Part shown: positions 1 to 12,026 of the stretch, piece after piece
Layout: every line of letters starts with the position of its first letter
How positions within the stretch are numbered: position 1 is the first letter of the stretch
Assembly: GCA_963693305.1 (NCBI GenBank)
Contig: OY855909.1
Location: forward strand, 1,090,501-1,154,500
Direction: 5' to 3'
DNA: 64,000 nucleotides
Source: Meandrina meandrites
Lineage: Eukaryota; Cnidaria; Anthozoa; Scleractinia; Meandrinidae
Made by a program: the position numbers and the translations under genes
The notes under the pieces: generated by a model
What the model was told of the DNA's origin: nothing
What the model saw: the letters and a program-made list of their open reading frames with translations, nothing else
Databases searched by the model: none

Positions 1-120
1 AGGTAAGTCTGTTCCAAGCTTAAATTTACTACTTTTCATTGAATTCATAACTACTAGAGGGGGGCCCTCTACCGGCAAACTTTCTTGCAATTTTTTGTAA
101 CATATAATACATTGAAAATT

Positions 121-893
121 ATTAGTCTTGCACTATCGTGGGTAGCGTATACCTTACGAGTACAGGCAACTACGCAAAAATATCGCTCTAATCAGACCTG
201 TACTGTCCTGGGTAGCGTATACCTGATGAGTACAAATAACATTGCAAAAAATATCGCTCTAATCAGACCTGTACTGTCCTGGGTAGCGTATACCTGATGA
301 GTACAATTAACTTTGCAAAAAAATATCGCTTTAATCAGACCTGTACTGTCCTGGGTAGCGTATACCTGATGAGTACAAATAACTTTGCAAAAGCATCGCT
401 TTAATCAGACCTGTACTGTCCTGGGTAGCGTATACCTGATGAGTACAAATAACTCTGCAAAAAATATCGCTTTAATCAGACCTGTACTGTCCTGGGTAGC
501 GTATACCTGATGAGTACAAATAACTTTGCAAAAGCATCGCTTTAATCAGATCTGTACTGTCCTGGGTAGCGTATACCTGATGAGTACAAATAACTCTGCA
601 AAAAATATCGCTTTAATCCGACCTGTATTGTCCTGGGTAGCGTATACCTGATGAGTACAAATAACTCTGCAAAAAATATCGCTTTAATCAGACCTGTACT
701 GTCCTGGGTAGCGTATACCTGATGAGCACAAATAACTTTGCAGACCTGTACTGTCCTGGGTAGCGTATACCTGATGAGTACAAATACCTTTGCAAAAAAA
801 ATCGCTTTAATCAGACCTGTACTGTCCTGGGTAGCGTATACCTGATGAGTACAACTAACTTTGCAAAAATATCGCTTTAATTAGACCTGTACT
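121..893. repeat. Tandem satellite, about 71-bp unit, ~11 copies
   Basis: The block GGGTAGCGTATACC recurs at 140, 210, 281, 353, 423, 494, 564, 635, 706, 758 and 829. The spacing is 70-72 bp except one 52-bp unit (706 to 758) that has lost about 19 bp. Each unit continues with CTGATGAGTACAAATAAC, an A-run, ATCGCTTTAATCAGACC and TGTACTGTCCT. Copies differ by a few substitutions and by A-run length, so this is a young local array. The first unit is the most diverged. The array stops abruptly at about 893. No coding role is seen. Confidence 0.95.
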
Positions 894-935
894 TCACCCC
901 GTAATATTTGATTCTGGTAAAAGTGTTTTCCGATA

Positions 936-1185
936 GTTACCATGCGCCCAAATTTTGCGATGGGACGGGAAATCATCTTTTAGACCAAGCGATATATACG
1001 CGCTGGCATTTCTGTTCACACATTTTCTGAACGTTCTTGATGCGAAGAACTCTTTAGTAACATTGCTCGTCGGAGAACGACCGACAATCCAAGAACTGAA
1101 AGCGGCATTAAAAATGAAAAAAAAAGCGCAAGACAGAGCTAAAAGGTATTTATCCAAAAGTCGAAAGAACGGAGATGACGGCTAA
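936..1185 (+). pseudogene. Possible protein-kinase C-lobe fragment (decayed)
   Basis: An open frame ending in TAA at 1183-1185 reads CAQILRWDGKSSFRPSDIYA and later ERPTIQELKAAL. This resembles the end of a kinase domain: a degenerate APE-like segment, then the SDIYALAF segment of subdomain IX, then the RPT..ELK segment of subdomain XI, followed by a basic tail. A TAG lies in frame just upstream at about 934. There is no ATG at the start of the frame, no upstream catalytic lobe, and the region between the two kinase-like blocks is shorter than usual. It could be the last exon of a gene lying to the left, but the satellite abuts it. The kinase reading is inferred from short motifs. Confidence 0.35.
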
Positions 1186-1460
1186 CAATTCAGACAAAGA
1201 CTTTCCTAAAACTCAAGCATTTGCCTCCATTTTTTGTTTAATCTGTTGTAATTAGCCTTTATGTACAAAGCGCATATCGATTTAGGGAAAGGGAAGAGTG
1301 TTATATTAGTTGACATGTGGTTTTGGATCCCGTGGATCTTTAACACCTTCGGTTCAACTCACCAGATAAAAATATTCTAGGAATTTGCCATTCAGTTCCA
1401 AATTCTTTGATGTGCCGCCCGCAGCCGTGCAAAAAAAATAGCGCTTGCGGCTCCTCGTGT

Positions 1461-1551
1461 CAGACTTCAGACTTCAGACTTCAGACTTCAGACTTCAGAC
1501 TTCAGACTTCAGACTTCTGACTTCTGACTTCAGACTTCAGACTTCAGACTT
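1461..1551. repeat. CAGACTT heptamer minisatellite
   Basis: About 13 tandem copies of CAGACTT, with two CTGACTT variants in the middle. A short satellite of CGGACTT copies follows at about 1603-1627. Confidence 0.95.
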
Positions 1552-1629
1552 GAAAACGTCATGATAGACATGCCTACACAGACTTCCCTATGTGGGTTGG
1601 CTTCAGACTTCGGACTTCGGACTTCGGAT

Positions 1630-2940
1630 TTTACATACTACCGATTGTCGCGGATATTGTTCATTTGAAAGCTCGTGGAACAAGTATGTCAGTACGGATG
1701 TGGCGGATGTGACAATTTTTACCTGGAGAGGCATATTTAAAGTTTTACCGAAATGTTGGTTGTAGTTGCTAACGCAGTGGTATGTTTATTTTCTTTGCTG
1801 CTTTCACTCGCCGCCTTTGCACGTTCGGTTAGTGTTCACAGCACTACAAGATTTACATTTTAGGCACTTGTCATGTAAGCATGTTTTGGTTTAGAATGAA
1901 CCGTCGGCGACAATCTGCAGGCATCGAAAGATTAAAGATTATTCGAAACGGGTAGCCGGAGAGCCGGAGATTAGAAAAAAAAATCGTTGCCAAAAAAACT
2001 TTCACAGATTCCCTTTGCTCGGGAAGGATGTCAGATAGTTTGAAGTTCTTTTCACCGCTTCAAACGCTAATTTCCCACTGATCTGTCGTGATCGCCGCCG
2101 TGTCTATTTTGTGTATCTGGCAATTATCTGGCATTCATCGAAAGCGTAACTATGGTTCCCCGAGATCCACTCGACCAATCACGATGCACGAAAGAACGGC
2201 CACACGCAAGAGCCAATTAGAGGCTGTTATAGAAAACCCTGGTAAAACGCGGGCTAGAAATGGCGGTGACAACGGATAAAGAAATTAAAGACACCAATGC
2301 CTTTAAAAGTTTTTCTCCTAATCAGCGATCAACTGTGTTAACAGTTGTGAATAATATCAATGAACACAATCAGCAGGCATGAAAATGTTTACATTTATAA
2401 AATGTGATGGTATTACTTGCACGCGGATTGGTTCCCTAGTCAGTTTGCGTAATAACTAATTAATATCTTAACGTGCCGTAGATTAAATTTCATCTCTTTT
2501 TTCATATGTATAAAAGATTTCTTGGTTTGGGATTAAGCATGAGCATGAGCATGTCTGAGCTTTTTATAAAACTTCTAGGTCTCCAAAATGATATCCCACT
2601 TCAAATCTGCGTCAGAGTTAGAGTTTTCCCCTTTTGCACGCGGTTTAATTAATTAAGATTTTGACAGTTTAGCCTAAACAACGCATCTATATATCAAATG
2701 CACCTGTTTAAATGCCAAAAAATGAGAGCGTTGCTAAACGAACATGTCAGTTTCAATTTGTACAGAATGATCCAAGGTTTAAATGGAAGTTAAGCGAAAG
2801 CAACAATAACGCAGAAATTAGAAGAGGACCAAATGAAAGTCAAAAGTGTACGTAGTAGTGACTTGGTTGTTGCCGAGTATGATAAGCTTTTAAAAACGTC
2901 TGTCGTTTTAGGGCTATCTCGCAAAGGACAGACATTTTTA
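1630..2940. other. No supported gene
   Basis: AT-rich sequence with frequent stops in all frames. The longest open frame (63 codons, ending at 2279) has no recognisable domain, no ATG start and no convincing splice context. Nothing else is called here. Confidence 0.5.
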
Positions 2941-2943
2941 TTT

Positions 2944-3186
2944 ACAGTGGAACCCCGTTAATACAGAGACCAAGGGGACATCCGTATTAAGCGGACTCTC
3001 AGATAAAAAAGTCATGGCCTCTGGGTATCCCGTATCCCATTGATTTTTGGCCTAAATATCCCGTGTCCCGTTAATTCCAGTGGTTTGCATCTCCAACTTT
3101 TATGTTCGATATCCCCGAATCTCTTGTTTAAATATCCCATATCCCGTTATTTTCCCCCAAATATCCCGTATCTATATACTTTAAAA
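2944..3186 (+). repeat. Transposon-like end and degenerate ATCCCGTATCCC repeat
   Basis: The stretch begins ACAGTGGAACCCCGTTAATA, which resembles the terminal inverted repeat of pogo/Tigger-type DNA transposons. I found no matching opposite end nearby. It is followed by four or five irregular copies of AAATATCCCGTATCCCGTTA up to the SINE. A similar phrase (CCAAATATACGGTATCC) reappears right after the SINE at about 3587. Confidence 0.4.
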
Positions 3187-3187
3187 C

Positions 3188-3585
3188 CGCCGACCGGTTA
3201 GCTCAGTTGGTAGGGCGCCGGACTACTGTGCGGGAGGTCTCAGGTTCAAGCCCCGGACCGGACTAACACTCAGGGTCTTAAAATAACTGAGGAGTATATG
3301 CTGCCTTTGCAATGACATCTGCAAATGGTTAGATATTCTAGTCTTCTCGGATAAGGACGATAAACCGTAGACCCGTCCCCTGCATCTTCACTGTTATGGT
3401 CAACAGGGGGCGTTAAACACACTCAGCGTAAAGAGTAGGGCACGAAGTTTCCCGGTGTTGTGGTCTGGTCTTTACCCGTTGTACCGTTGTACTGCTGAAA
3501 TGCTCGGAGACGTTAGCACTGTTAGAGCTACTCTATAATCGCAGGGTAAATTAAGTATTCACTCACTTACTCACTCACACTTTAC
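3188..3585 (+). mobile_element. tRNA-derived SINE
   Basis: The head has a pol III box A (TAGCTCAGTTGGTAGGGC, about 3198) and box B (GGTTCAAGCCC, about 3243) at tRNA spacing. It is followed by about 320 bp of non-tRNA body and a simple CTCACTTACTCACTCAC tail near 3560-3580. It is not a tRNA gene: the acceptor arm does not close and the body continues past the head. Confidence 0.75.
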
Positions 3586-4115
3586 CCAAATATACGGTAT
3601 CCGTAAAACTCCTAACAGGGCTTCAAAATGGCAGAGGTACCAACCCATGGCGGCAAGAGTTTGAAAACAAAGCCGTAATAGCGAATTCGTTTTATCGCAT
3701 ACTAGCGTACTACCTTCGCGATATCCATGATTACACTCTTTTTAAAAGAACCCTATTTAATTTATAGAACGTCGAGCGTGAGGTTGACAAAAGGTCTGGG
3801 AACATGCTACTAAAGAACATTCCCAAGGTGAGATTTTTACTGCTACTCCTCACTACTTTTAAGGAGTACCTCCGCCCCTCCACCCCCCCCCCCCCCACCC
3901 TCCCCCAGGGGGGCAGCTGACAAAGGACAAAATGATCAATTTCTTCAATAAACGAAGGATAGCTTGGGAGGAAAAGTCCATTTTATTTTTCATTTTGCGT
4001 ACATTCAGCTTCGTCATTGCATCCCAAACCCAGCAACTAATGAAACGTCTACAATTCTGCACTCTACAAGCTAGCCCAAATCATCAACAATTTTTTTCCA
4101 AGCTCGTGGTGGGTT

Positions 4116-4875
4116 TTAGCTTTGATGAACAATAGTTTGTTCACGATTTTCCTGCACAATCCAGCGTCCAATTCCTCCTCCACCGCCTAAAATAAAAAGT
4201 AAAATATAATCATAAAGCATGAATTTGCCAACTGCGGATTTTAATTTAAATAAAGTTTTCCCTCACAAACAAATAAAAACCTTGAAGTGTTCTGAGAACT
4301 AACAATAATCAATAACCTCCAATAAAGCTATACCCTTTTAATATGCTGGTACGAAAACACAAATGCCCCTTGGCGAAAATAAGAACGTTGTCACTATTTT
4401 TCAAATAATTGGCCCGCGGCGTTTAGTACTTGAAATCTCACTTGTTCCTTAACCTCCATGATGAATCTAATAATTTTACGTAAATTCTCTTTTTTTCTAG
4501 GGATATTATCAAATAATGTCAAAAAATCGCAAATCGCCATTTCATCTCAAAACCTAGCAGTACTTACCTCCACCAGCACCGTAGGCACATTTAACGGGAC
4601 TCCCTCCGGAGGCAGAAATTTTACCCCTCGGGTCTCCGTGGAGTTTTTTGGTAATGATAACCACACTACCACCGGCACCACTTCCCCCAGGGGCTGATCT
4701 GTGTGCCTTTCGGTTTAAGCACTGCCCTGGTTGACCTGTGGAACACAGTTAACAACAAAATCACTCAACACTTCTTGTTTCAGCTCATACGTGATCCGGC
4801 AACATTGCTTAGTATTCACGACGACTTCTTTTTTAACCGCTGTTGATTGATTGATTTACTGACTGACTGACTGAC

Positions 4876-4950
<75 letters not shown>

Positions 4951-7900
4951 GAGATTGACTTCTTGAAAATATTTACTTGCTTCTCAATTTACAATATAGA
5001 AGTAGTGCAAGGGCTGGACAGACAACGTGAAAAGGCGTTTACACTAAAACTTATGGCACTAGCTGATCTCAATTAGTTGTAAAATCAAAGCATTACATGT
5101 TATAGCCACAAAGGATAAACTGTAACAGATTACCATACCATTTGCATTGATAGTTCCTTTCAATGTCAGTTCTTCAAGCTGTAGATAAACCAGGCCCCCT
5201 CCATTTCCTCCTCGCCCTCCTGGGTTGGGATCGTCACTAAATGCACTACCTCCACCCCCTCCGCCACCCCCACCGTAGCTCAGTCGTGACTTGAAATCAG
5301 TATTGCCAAATTGAAGTCCACCTAGAAAATGATCGCAAAAAACGTGCTTTTCAGTATACGGAACTTTGTCAAATCACAGCCGTGGAAAAGAGCTTTTATT
5401 ATCCATCGACAATGTGTCGATAAACACTGAAACCCGTTATCTAACAAAAAAGTCAAGCGTTCATGCGCGCTCGAATGATTAAACTGGAAAGAAACGCAAC
5501 TCTCCAAAGTAAGAAACATTTCTTGATCTAAAATCCAAGCTAAATTAAAGGAATCTTCATCACTTTTATAAAAAAAAAGAAACAAAGTTTTAAGAGAAAA
5601 GTTTACCTCCTCCTCCACCTCCACCATAATGATTGCCGCAAGAATCACCTGAAAGCAAAAGGAAATTTTAATTTAGATCGACAAATTCGAATTTCACTGC
5701 AACCCCCTTTCCCGACCGCCATCACGTTTACTCCTTTGTTTCTACCCTCATTTGTAGTAACGTTTTTAATCAAGAGTAAATATTATTTTCTCTTGATTAA
5801 ATGACGTTCTTCTATCTAAAACAATCGTTGATTGAACTCTTAAAACTGTCCGGACGCTTCTTTCATAGCCCGACGTCTAGTCTGGCTTATAAAAGGGTAG
5901 TCGTAGTTGCACGGAATACTTCAAATTAAACTACCTCCACCACCGCCACGACTAGCTGAGCCCGCGTTACCACCTGCTGCGCTTCTGTCATAGCATCCTC
6001 CAGCCGAGCCTCCTGGTTTTCCTCCATTGCCACCATTGTTACCTGGACATGCGGATCGACCACCACCCCCAGCGTACGAACCAGCCTGAAACACATACAC
6101 ATGTACATTGTTTAGACTGGGGTCAATTTTCCGAATAATTGCAAATGATCGCACGGTATTTTAAACAGATAACAAGAATCGAAAGGCAATAAATGCTTTA
6201 ACGAAAGTTGTCCAAAAAGACATGAAAACGGCAATTTGAAAACGCTGCCAGTAAGGCACTGCTAGGTGACGGGAAGGATATCATCTCCGTAAGATTGGCT
6301 TGATCCCAGAAAATTCCTCTATTTTGCTCCCCTCGCATGCCACTGTGGCACGACAAAAAATTCAGAAATTCACTGGCTAATAATAAATACATCTGAAATT
6401 TACTAGCTGCCGAAGCAACGAAACTATTTCTATAACGATGCCACGTAATAACAGATATGATTTAGACATCCCTCTTGGAGTTAAGAGACTCAGCCGGAGG
6501 AGAGTCAAAAGAGAAAGCTGAAATTTAGGCTTTTTGTCACCATTTAATATGCTCCAACAGGGTTTTTCCACAGAGACTCCCCTTGTTGAAAAATATATGC
6601 TTAGAAGGCTACGGCGAATCATGTGTACGTAAAAACAACTCATGTCGTATCTAAAATAGTGATAAAAAGTTAATTGCATACGCTTCCAGCTACTCCTCCT
6701 TTTCCTCCATCTTGGCCGCCACATCCACTACCTCCACCCCCTCCTCCACCTCCAGAGAAATGTCCACCACCTCCCCCACCGGCTGCTCCGTCGTCACTAT
6801 TAACTGTTGAGTCTGCACCACCCCCACCGGCATTGTAGCCACCAGGACCGCCTTTGTAACCTGAAAGTCGGGTGCACGCGAACGGAACATTTAACAAATT
6901 TTGATAAGGTTAGATACAAAGGCTGAGGCTAATTACATTTACTATAGGAAAATGAATTTAATATTTTCTACCACACATTTTTAATATTAATAACATACAT
7001 AACATATAACATAAAACTTTATTTATCCTCGAATTTAATATAGCTAAGACAAGCTAGTTTCTTCGAGAAACAACTGAAATATATATTAAAAATAAAAAAT
7101 AAAATAAGTAACAATATTAACAATATTATACATCATTTCGGGCCAAAATTTGTAGCGTGTTAAGTGGAATCTTACAATTACTTTCCCCGACAGGACGGGC
7201 ACGTGCGCATGACATTGCTTTTACAGTTGTCTGTGTTTTTTATACGATATTCATTCATTCGTTCGTTCGTTCGTTCGTTCGTTTTATTACATGAATTTTA
7301 TAATCTGAGCTGTTTTTCCTCTTATATTCGTGACATGTAAGCGCATTGAGATTCTAAATGCGCTCATAAAAACCGCTCTACTGACCTGTTCCTCGACTTG
7401 GTCCGTCCCCAGCCCCTCCTCCTCCGATTCCATTCTTGTTCTTTGCCCAGGGCGCGTTATAAACGTCGCCACCTTTACCCATAGTTGATTGTTGCAGTGG
7501 ACAAATGAACGTTTCGCCACCGTAACCTCCACCTCCTCGTTTGTCGCCCCCGTCACCCCCAGCAAATCCTGAAAAGTAGAGGCGTTTTCCTTCTGATTGA
7601 ACTCTAACTGACAGCTCCTAATAATCAGCTCTATACAATGAACAAAACTGAAACAAAACGCTTGATGCGCTCCTGATTGTTTAAAGCGACCACAGCAGAT
7701 TTTGCTCCTACCTTTACCAGACATGTCTATTTTGGAAGTCTCGTCAATTAGTAAACTATTGGCCTCGAAAGCCAAAATTCCTCCCAGGCCACCTTTCTGC
7801 TCATCACATGTCAGGACACATTTGTTACGTAAGGATACTCCACCAAACGTAGGAAATCTTTGAGCGATCAAGCAAGTGTGGTCGTCTCCTTTAAGATCCA

Positions 7901-10900
7901 CGGAGGTGGGCTTTTCCAAGGTAATTTGGCACACGCTGGACCTAAGGTTATACAAAAGAGATGTGACTGTTAACCCAATATTTCTAGTTAGTTAAAGTAA
8001 CATTACAGCGGTAATGTTTTTATAAACTTTTTACAGTTAGGAGAATACTTTACAAGGTCGTCCATTAACTTGACATGTGATATAATCATCCTCACCATTT
8101 TTTGTCAGGCATTGAGGTAATTCGCTTCATGGTGACCAGTTCGTACTTGCCGTAGTTGTACAACTTTGCTCGGCTGACAAACAGTAACAGTTTGTCACCA
8201 ACTTGCAGTTGCCGTCCTTCACATTCATACAACTGCAAAGTGTCTCCACCGATGCGTGCTACTTTCCACGAGGTAAGGTGCTTCTGACACATGTTGATCG
8301 TCTCTCCATCGCACACAAAATCACTCGCCGCTACGTTAAAAACACAAAGGGATTTAGACAAGAGATACCGGCATGTATACCGTTACAGCTATTTCGAGAA
8401 AGGTTGTCGGAAAAAAGCACACAAGTGCTCGCGACAAGACCGAAAGATACTCACGCTGAATGTGAATAATAATGAGATATAACGACATGACAAACGCAAA
8501 TTTGCACGTTTTCTTTGTCTTCAGACATGTTGAAACAAGTTGCGTTTCGCCCCGCTGAATCTTAGGAGAATTTCCCTAACTCAAAGACATGCGACAGTAA
8601 AGGTAAAGCTATAGGTAAAGACCTCTGGGAGGAAAAACAAATTCTTCACGTGCAAAAATACAAACTTGTACATTTCCTCTAGGCCAATGTGCAAAATTCC
8701 AGTGAATACCCAGACCTTTCGGTCTTGTCGCATGCACTTCAGTGCTTTCTTCTGACAACCTTTCTCAAAATAGCTGTATAGAAAATAGATGATAAAGAAT
8801 AATAATAAGATATACCAAACTAGTGATGCCCTGTGGTCAGTATGTATTTGGGCCCTGGCTATTGTTGTTGATTTTTCGTGGGCAATACTTTACTCTAATG
8901 ATTCTGTCAAAAAGGATCAAGGTTCTAGCGAATTTTCCATCTGTTTGCTAACACAAAACATAATTCGGCTGCTTGCTCTGGTCCTTGTTGTGTTTTTGTG
9001 TGCGGTCTGGAAAATCATAACTAGTTTTTCTTCTGTAGTAGGAGGTCTAGGCTGAAATCTTATTTGTAACCATCTTCCTCTAATTTCCCAACCCTTTCTT
9101 ATTGTTAGTGTCGCGCAGTCTCTTTAACACAAAAAACTAAGATGCTTAAGGTCGTGGGGGACACCTTAGGCAATTATTACGCCAAGTGCAACGACTGACA
9201 TCGACAAGTGTACGGAATATTCATGACTGAATAAAATATGGCACGTGATTTGAAGTGTTCACATGTGGCACGGACCCTGTGGTCCCAGTCAACAGGACAG
9301 CAAAAGATTCAAATCGAGGACACAAAACATTTGTTTGCATTTCAAAATCTGCTGTAAGAGATTTTGTCTTGTTTGTGAAATCAGTTCATTTTACAATAAA
9401 TTTTGGTTGTATTTTTTCGTTGTAAAACCGAGAGCATTGTGCTGCGCGTTGTTTTTTCCTGATCTCAACATTAAGGCATTTTCGGAAATCTCAAAGTTTG
9501 GACTTTTCTGACAATTTTGTTTCCAAGAATTCAGCGCAGATTTAGAACTTCATGAGCTGGCACTGCAGAGAGGTAAACTAGGAATACTGTAGTGTGTCGT
9601 GAGAGAAGCGGAATTCTAAAAGAGTGCTTTAAAAAGAGAGAGAACGCATTTAGCTCAAATTTGCACATTTAAACGACTTTTACTCGCTGGCAAAGTTTAA
9701 ATTAAAAAATCTGCTTCTGTCATGACATACTAGAGGTTTTGACTGATCTATTTTTGATAAAATCACAGAGTGCCGTCTTCTACTCGATCCACAAACTTGC
9801 ACACAAAATTATGGATTTTTCGATTTGGCACTTAAGGCGCTCTAGCGTCACTGTAAAGCACAATCTACCTAATCAAAGACGACATTCCTAAACTTCCATC
9901 GTTCTTTTATGTCTCTGCAAAATTTCAGTCCAATCGCACCCAAAACAGCTGAGATATAAGGGTTTTAAAAGATGTAGGGCAAGCAAAATTTTGCCTAAAG
10001 AATTTATTCATGGCTAGGTCTCCCCCGTGACCTTAACAGATTTGTTCTGTGTTCTTTTAGGATCAGTGTAAGTCAAATATAAATATAAATCAGAAAAAAG
10101 ATCACTAGTGTGTAGCATTTCCTTCAACATCGCGTATGATGAAACTATTTTCTGTGATAGCGTTCTAGAAAGAGGTCATTTATCATGTTTATTTACCGCT
10201 TGTAAACGGTAAAGGTTACTCATAATAAGCAGTCAGGGTAAGGGGTTAAATGGTTCAAATACATTAAACCATCAACTTTCTATCGAAGACACACCGCCGA
10301 CCTATTAAGACCCGGCTCTATTTAAACACACTAAAATTTCAAACATAACTTACTACCTGGTTCAATGACAGTACAGTCAAAACAGCCCAGCACTACCTAG
10401 ATGTGCAAAACAAGAAATGTTTAAGTTGCCATCTTTTTGTCTCTGGTACTATACAGCAAAGTTTTACACGGAATTTTCACCGACCTCTTTTTTCTTGGAG
10501 GGGGGGAGGGGGGGCAGCAATTTACTTTGAAGAGGGCTAACTATCTCAATACGGCTTCTGAATTCGTTTCAAGCTTAATACAACAAATGTTCGGTAAAAA
10601 AAAGCTTTATATTTCACTTACCTGTAAGTGATAGCGTCGATGGTTTGGCGATTATTCCGGCCGGGGCAATTTTCCGGGGCCATATATACGATTAGCACTA
10701 ATCGTATGGCCCCCAAAATATAACAACACGCAATAACATATGTATTAAGGCGTTTTTTGTAACGTTCGTTTACAGCATATTTTAGTTATTATTCACTTCC
10801 ATGGGAAGTTGTAGCTAGGCACGCGAATGTGCTATATATGCTGTTTTTTGCTAGTTGTATTCATTCCCTGAAGAAGTCTCAGTTAGAGACGAAACGCGTC

Positions 10901-11926
10901 GGAAATAAACCACAAGCTTACAACCACAAGAAGTCTTTCCTTGTGCTGCTCACTAGTCTTCGTTAAAAAATTAAAAAATTAAAAAAAAAATTACTGCCGC
11001 CAATCTTCGTAGTGTACGTCTCAGAAAACGAAAGAGATGAGTTCAGAGGTGTTTATTGGTCGCCACCATAAAATATTGAATTAAATAATGATTGATGGCA
11101 GCAAAAGCGAACCTCCTTTTTGGGTCAGATCGTGGTTAAAAAAGATCGAAAAAAAAAATTGTTTGCAGGAAGGTCTTGTTAGAAAAAAAATTGTTTGCAG
11201 AGGTGCATAAATAAAAAAAAAAAGTTTGCAGAGAGAGATTTTTCTCCCCCCCCCCCTCCCCTCCAGAAAAATAATGGTCCGTCCCTAATAAACTCGCACT
11301 CGATCCCGACAATTCAAGGTAAGCTCGGTCAGTGCTACCACTTTTTCTTATAGTTTTGTTTGACACTCGTATCCCTCTAGCCTTCATATCATTTCATGGG
11401 AATGTTTTTGTATTAAGTGCGTCGACAAAATGAATACAAGCCACTTTCACACCACATTTCTTGCCATTGCGTTTCTGATCGTCTCTAAAATACACGCGAG
11501 AACATCCACGCAACGCGCGTTAACATCCGCGGGTGGACTGGGTACCATGGAATAAGGCCTATATTTTGGGGATTATCTCTCTCACTTCATACTCTCTTGA
11601 ATGAAGTAAATCGATCCTACGCGTACTATCCTCCCAAATACACGTCACAAACAGTTCTCTTTACACAACCTTGTAGAATTTAACGACTTCCACTGAATCA
11701 ATAATATCGGACAGTGACGTTATTGGATGTGTAAATAACCGCGGAAGTTTCGGAGAGTTATACTACAGTTACTTCGGGTTTATTTTGCAAAGGAGGCTAC
11801 TGGTGCTAGAATATTGTGCATCACCTGTCTTCTTGTAATAAAATGAAAGCATCAACCTACCAACTTATCGTGACCAGCCAGGCAAAAATACAGCAAGAAC
11901 AGGAGCTGGCAAACGGTCTTGATCAT
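4116..11926 (-). CDS. Secreted glycine-rich protein, about 497 aa, 10 exons
   Basis: Coding exons in transcript order: 11926-11875, 8330-8096, 7941-7712, 7568-7386, 6860-6682, 6085-5935, 5648-5607, 5321-5139, 4735-4568 and 4186-4116 (TAA). Every junction is GT-AG and the phases match; the lengths sum to 1494 bp. The first exon encodes a signal peptide (MIKTVCQLLFLLYFCLA). Exons 2-3 (about residues 18-172) form a Cys-containing non-repetitive domain. Exons 4-10 are Gly-rich with blocks such as YGGGGGGGGS and strands like LTLKGTINANG and GGSVVIITKKL, probably turns between short beta strands. The composition resembles the Gly-rich region of ALK/LTK receptors, but no kinase or membrane segment is present, so an extracellular matrix or mucus role is inferred. 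The weak point is exon 1: the stronger donor at 11861 gives phase 0 and would need one more exon in the 3.5-kb first intron. The 3' end may use AATAAA at about 3985. Confidence 0.8.
4843..4950. repeat. (TGAT)n microsatellite
   Basis: About 25 tetramer units with a short GACT-variant stretch at 4861-4875. It lies in an intron of the glycine-rich gene. Confidence 0.97.
7251..7284. repeat. (TTCG)n / (ATTC)n microsatellite
   Basis: Short tetramer run within an intron of the glycine-rich gene. Confidence 0.9.
9150..10032. mobile_element. Non-autonomous DNA transposon flanked by TTAA, 883 bp
   Basis: TTAA at 9146-9149 is followed by GGTCGTGGGGGA. The right end is TCCCCCGTGACC followed by TTAA at 10033-10036. 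The ends are inverted repeats with one or two mismatches and the flanking TTAA is duplicated. TTAA targets are typical of the piggyBac and Kolobok superfamilies. There is no transposase frame inside. It sits in the first intron of the glycine-rich gene. Confidence 0.7.
10660..10720. repeat. Short imperfect hairpin
   Basis: GGGGCCATATATACGATTAG is followed within a few bases by its near-complement, CTAATCGTATGGCCCC. It is probably part of the same repeat that carries the ribozyme motif at 10864. Confidence 0.55.
10864..10904 (+). ncRNA. Hammerhead-ribozyme-like motif
   Basis: In order: TTCC (stem I, 10864-10867); CTGAAGA core; hairpin GTCTC-AGTTA-GAGAC (stem II); GAAA; CGCGTC ending in a GUC site; then GGAA, complementary to the first TTCC. 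Stem III (ACGCGU) is self-complementary and very short, as described for hammerheads in Penelope-like retroelements. No RT frame lies next to it, so this is probably a solitary terminal repeat. Confidence 0.6.
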
Positions 11927-12026
11927 TGTTGATTTCTATAAAGCAAGGATCGAAATGTGAGGAAAACAATAGTTAGTTTTAATACACTTGATATGAAATA
12001 CAAAACTACATCAGAGGATTAGTTAA

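Noticed and set aside
228..860. CTGATGAG in every 71-bp satellite unit, as in a hammerhead core
   Set aside because: No stem II hairpin and no GAAA follow within the unit on this strand, so the core cannot form.
3188..3262. tRNA gene
   Set aside because: Box A and B are present, but the acceptor stem does not pair and a 320-bp SINE body follows; the same applies at 40238-40325.
5926..6897. Second set of Val/Glu-rich ORFs over the glycine-rich exons
   Set aside because: They are out-of-frame shadows of GGN-rich exons; only the Gly frame joins with consistent splice phases.
8789..9055. 88-codon hydrophobic ORF as a missing exon of the glycine-rich gene
   Set aside because: It is on the opposite strand to that gene, has no ATG-supported family and no splice signals.
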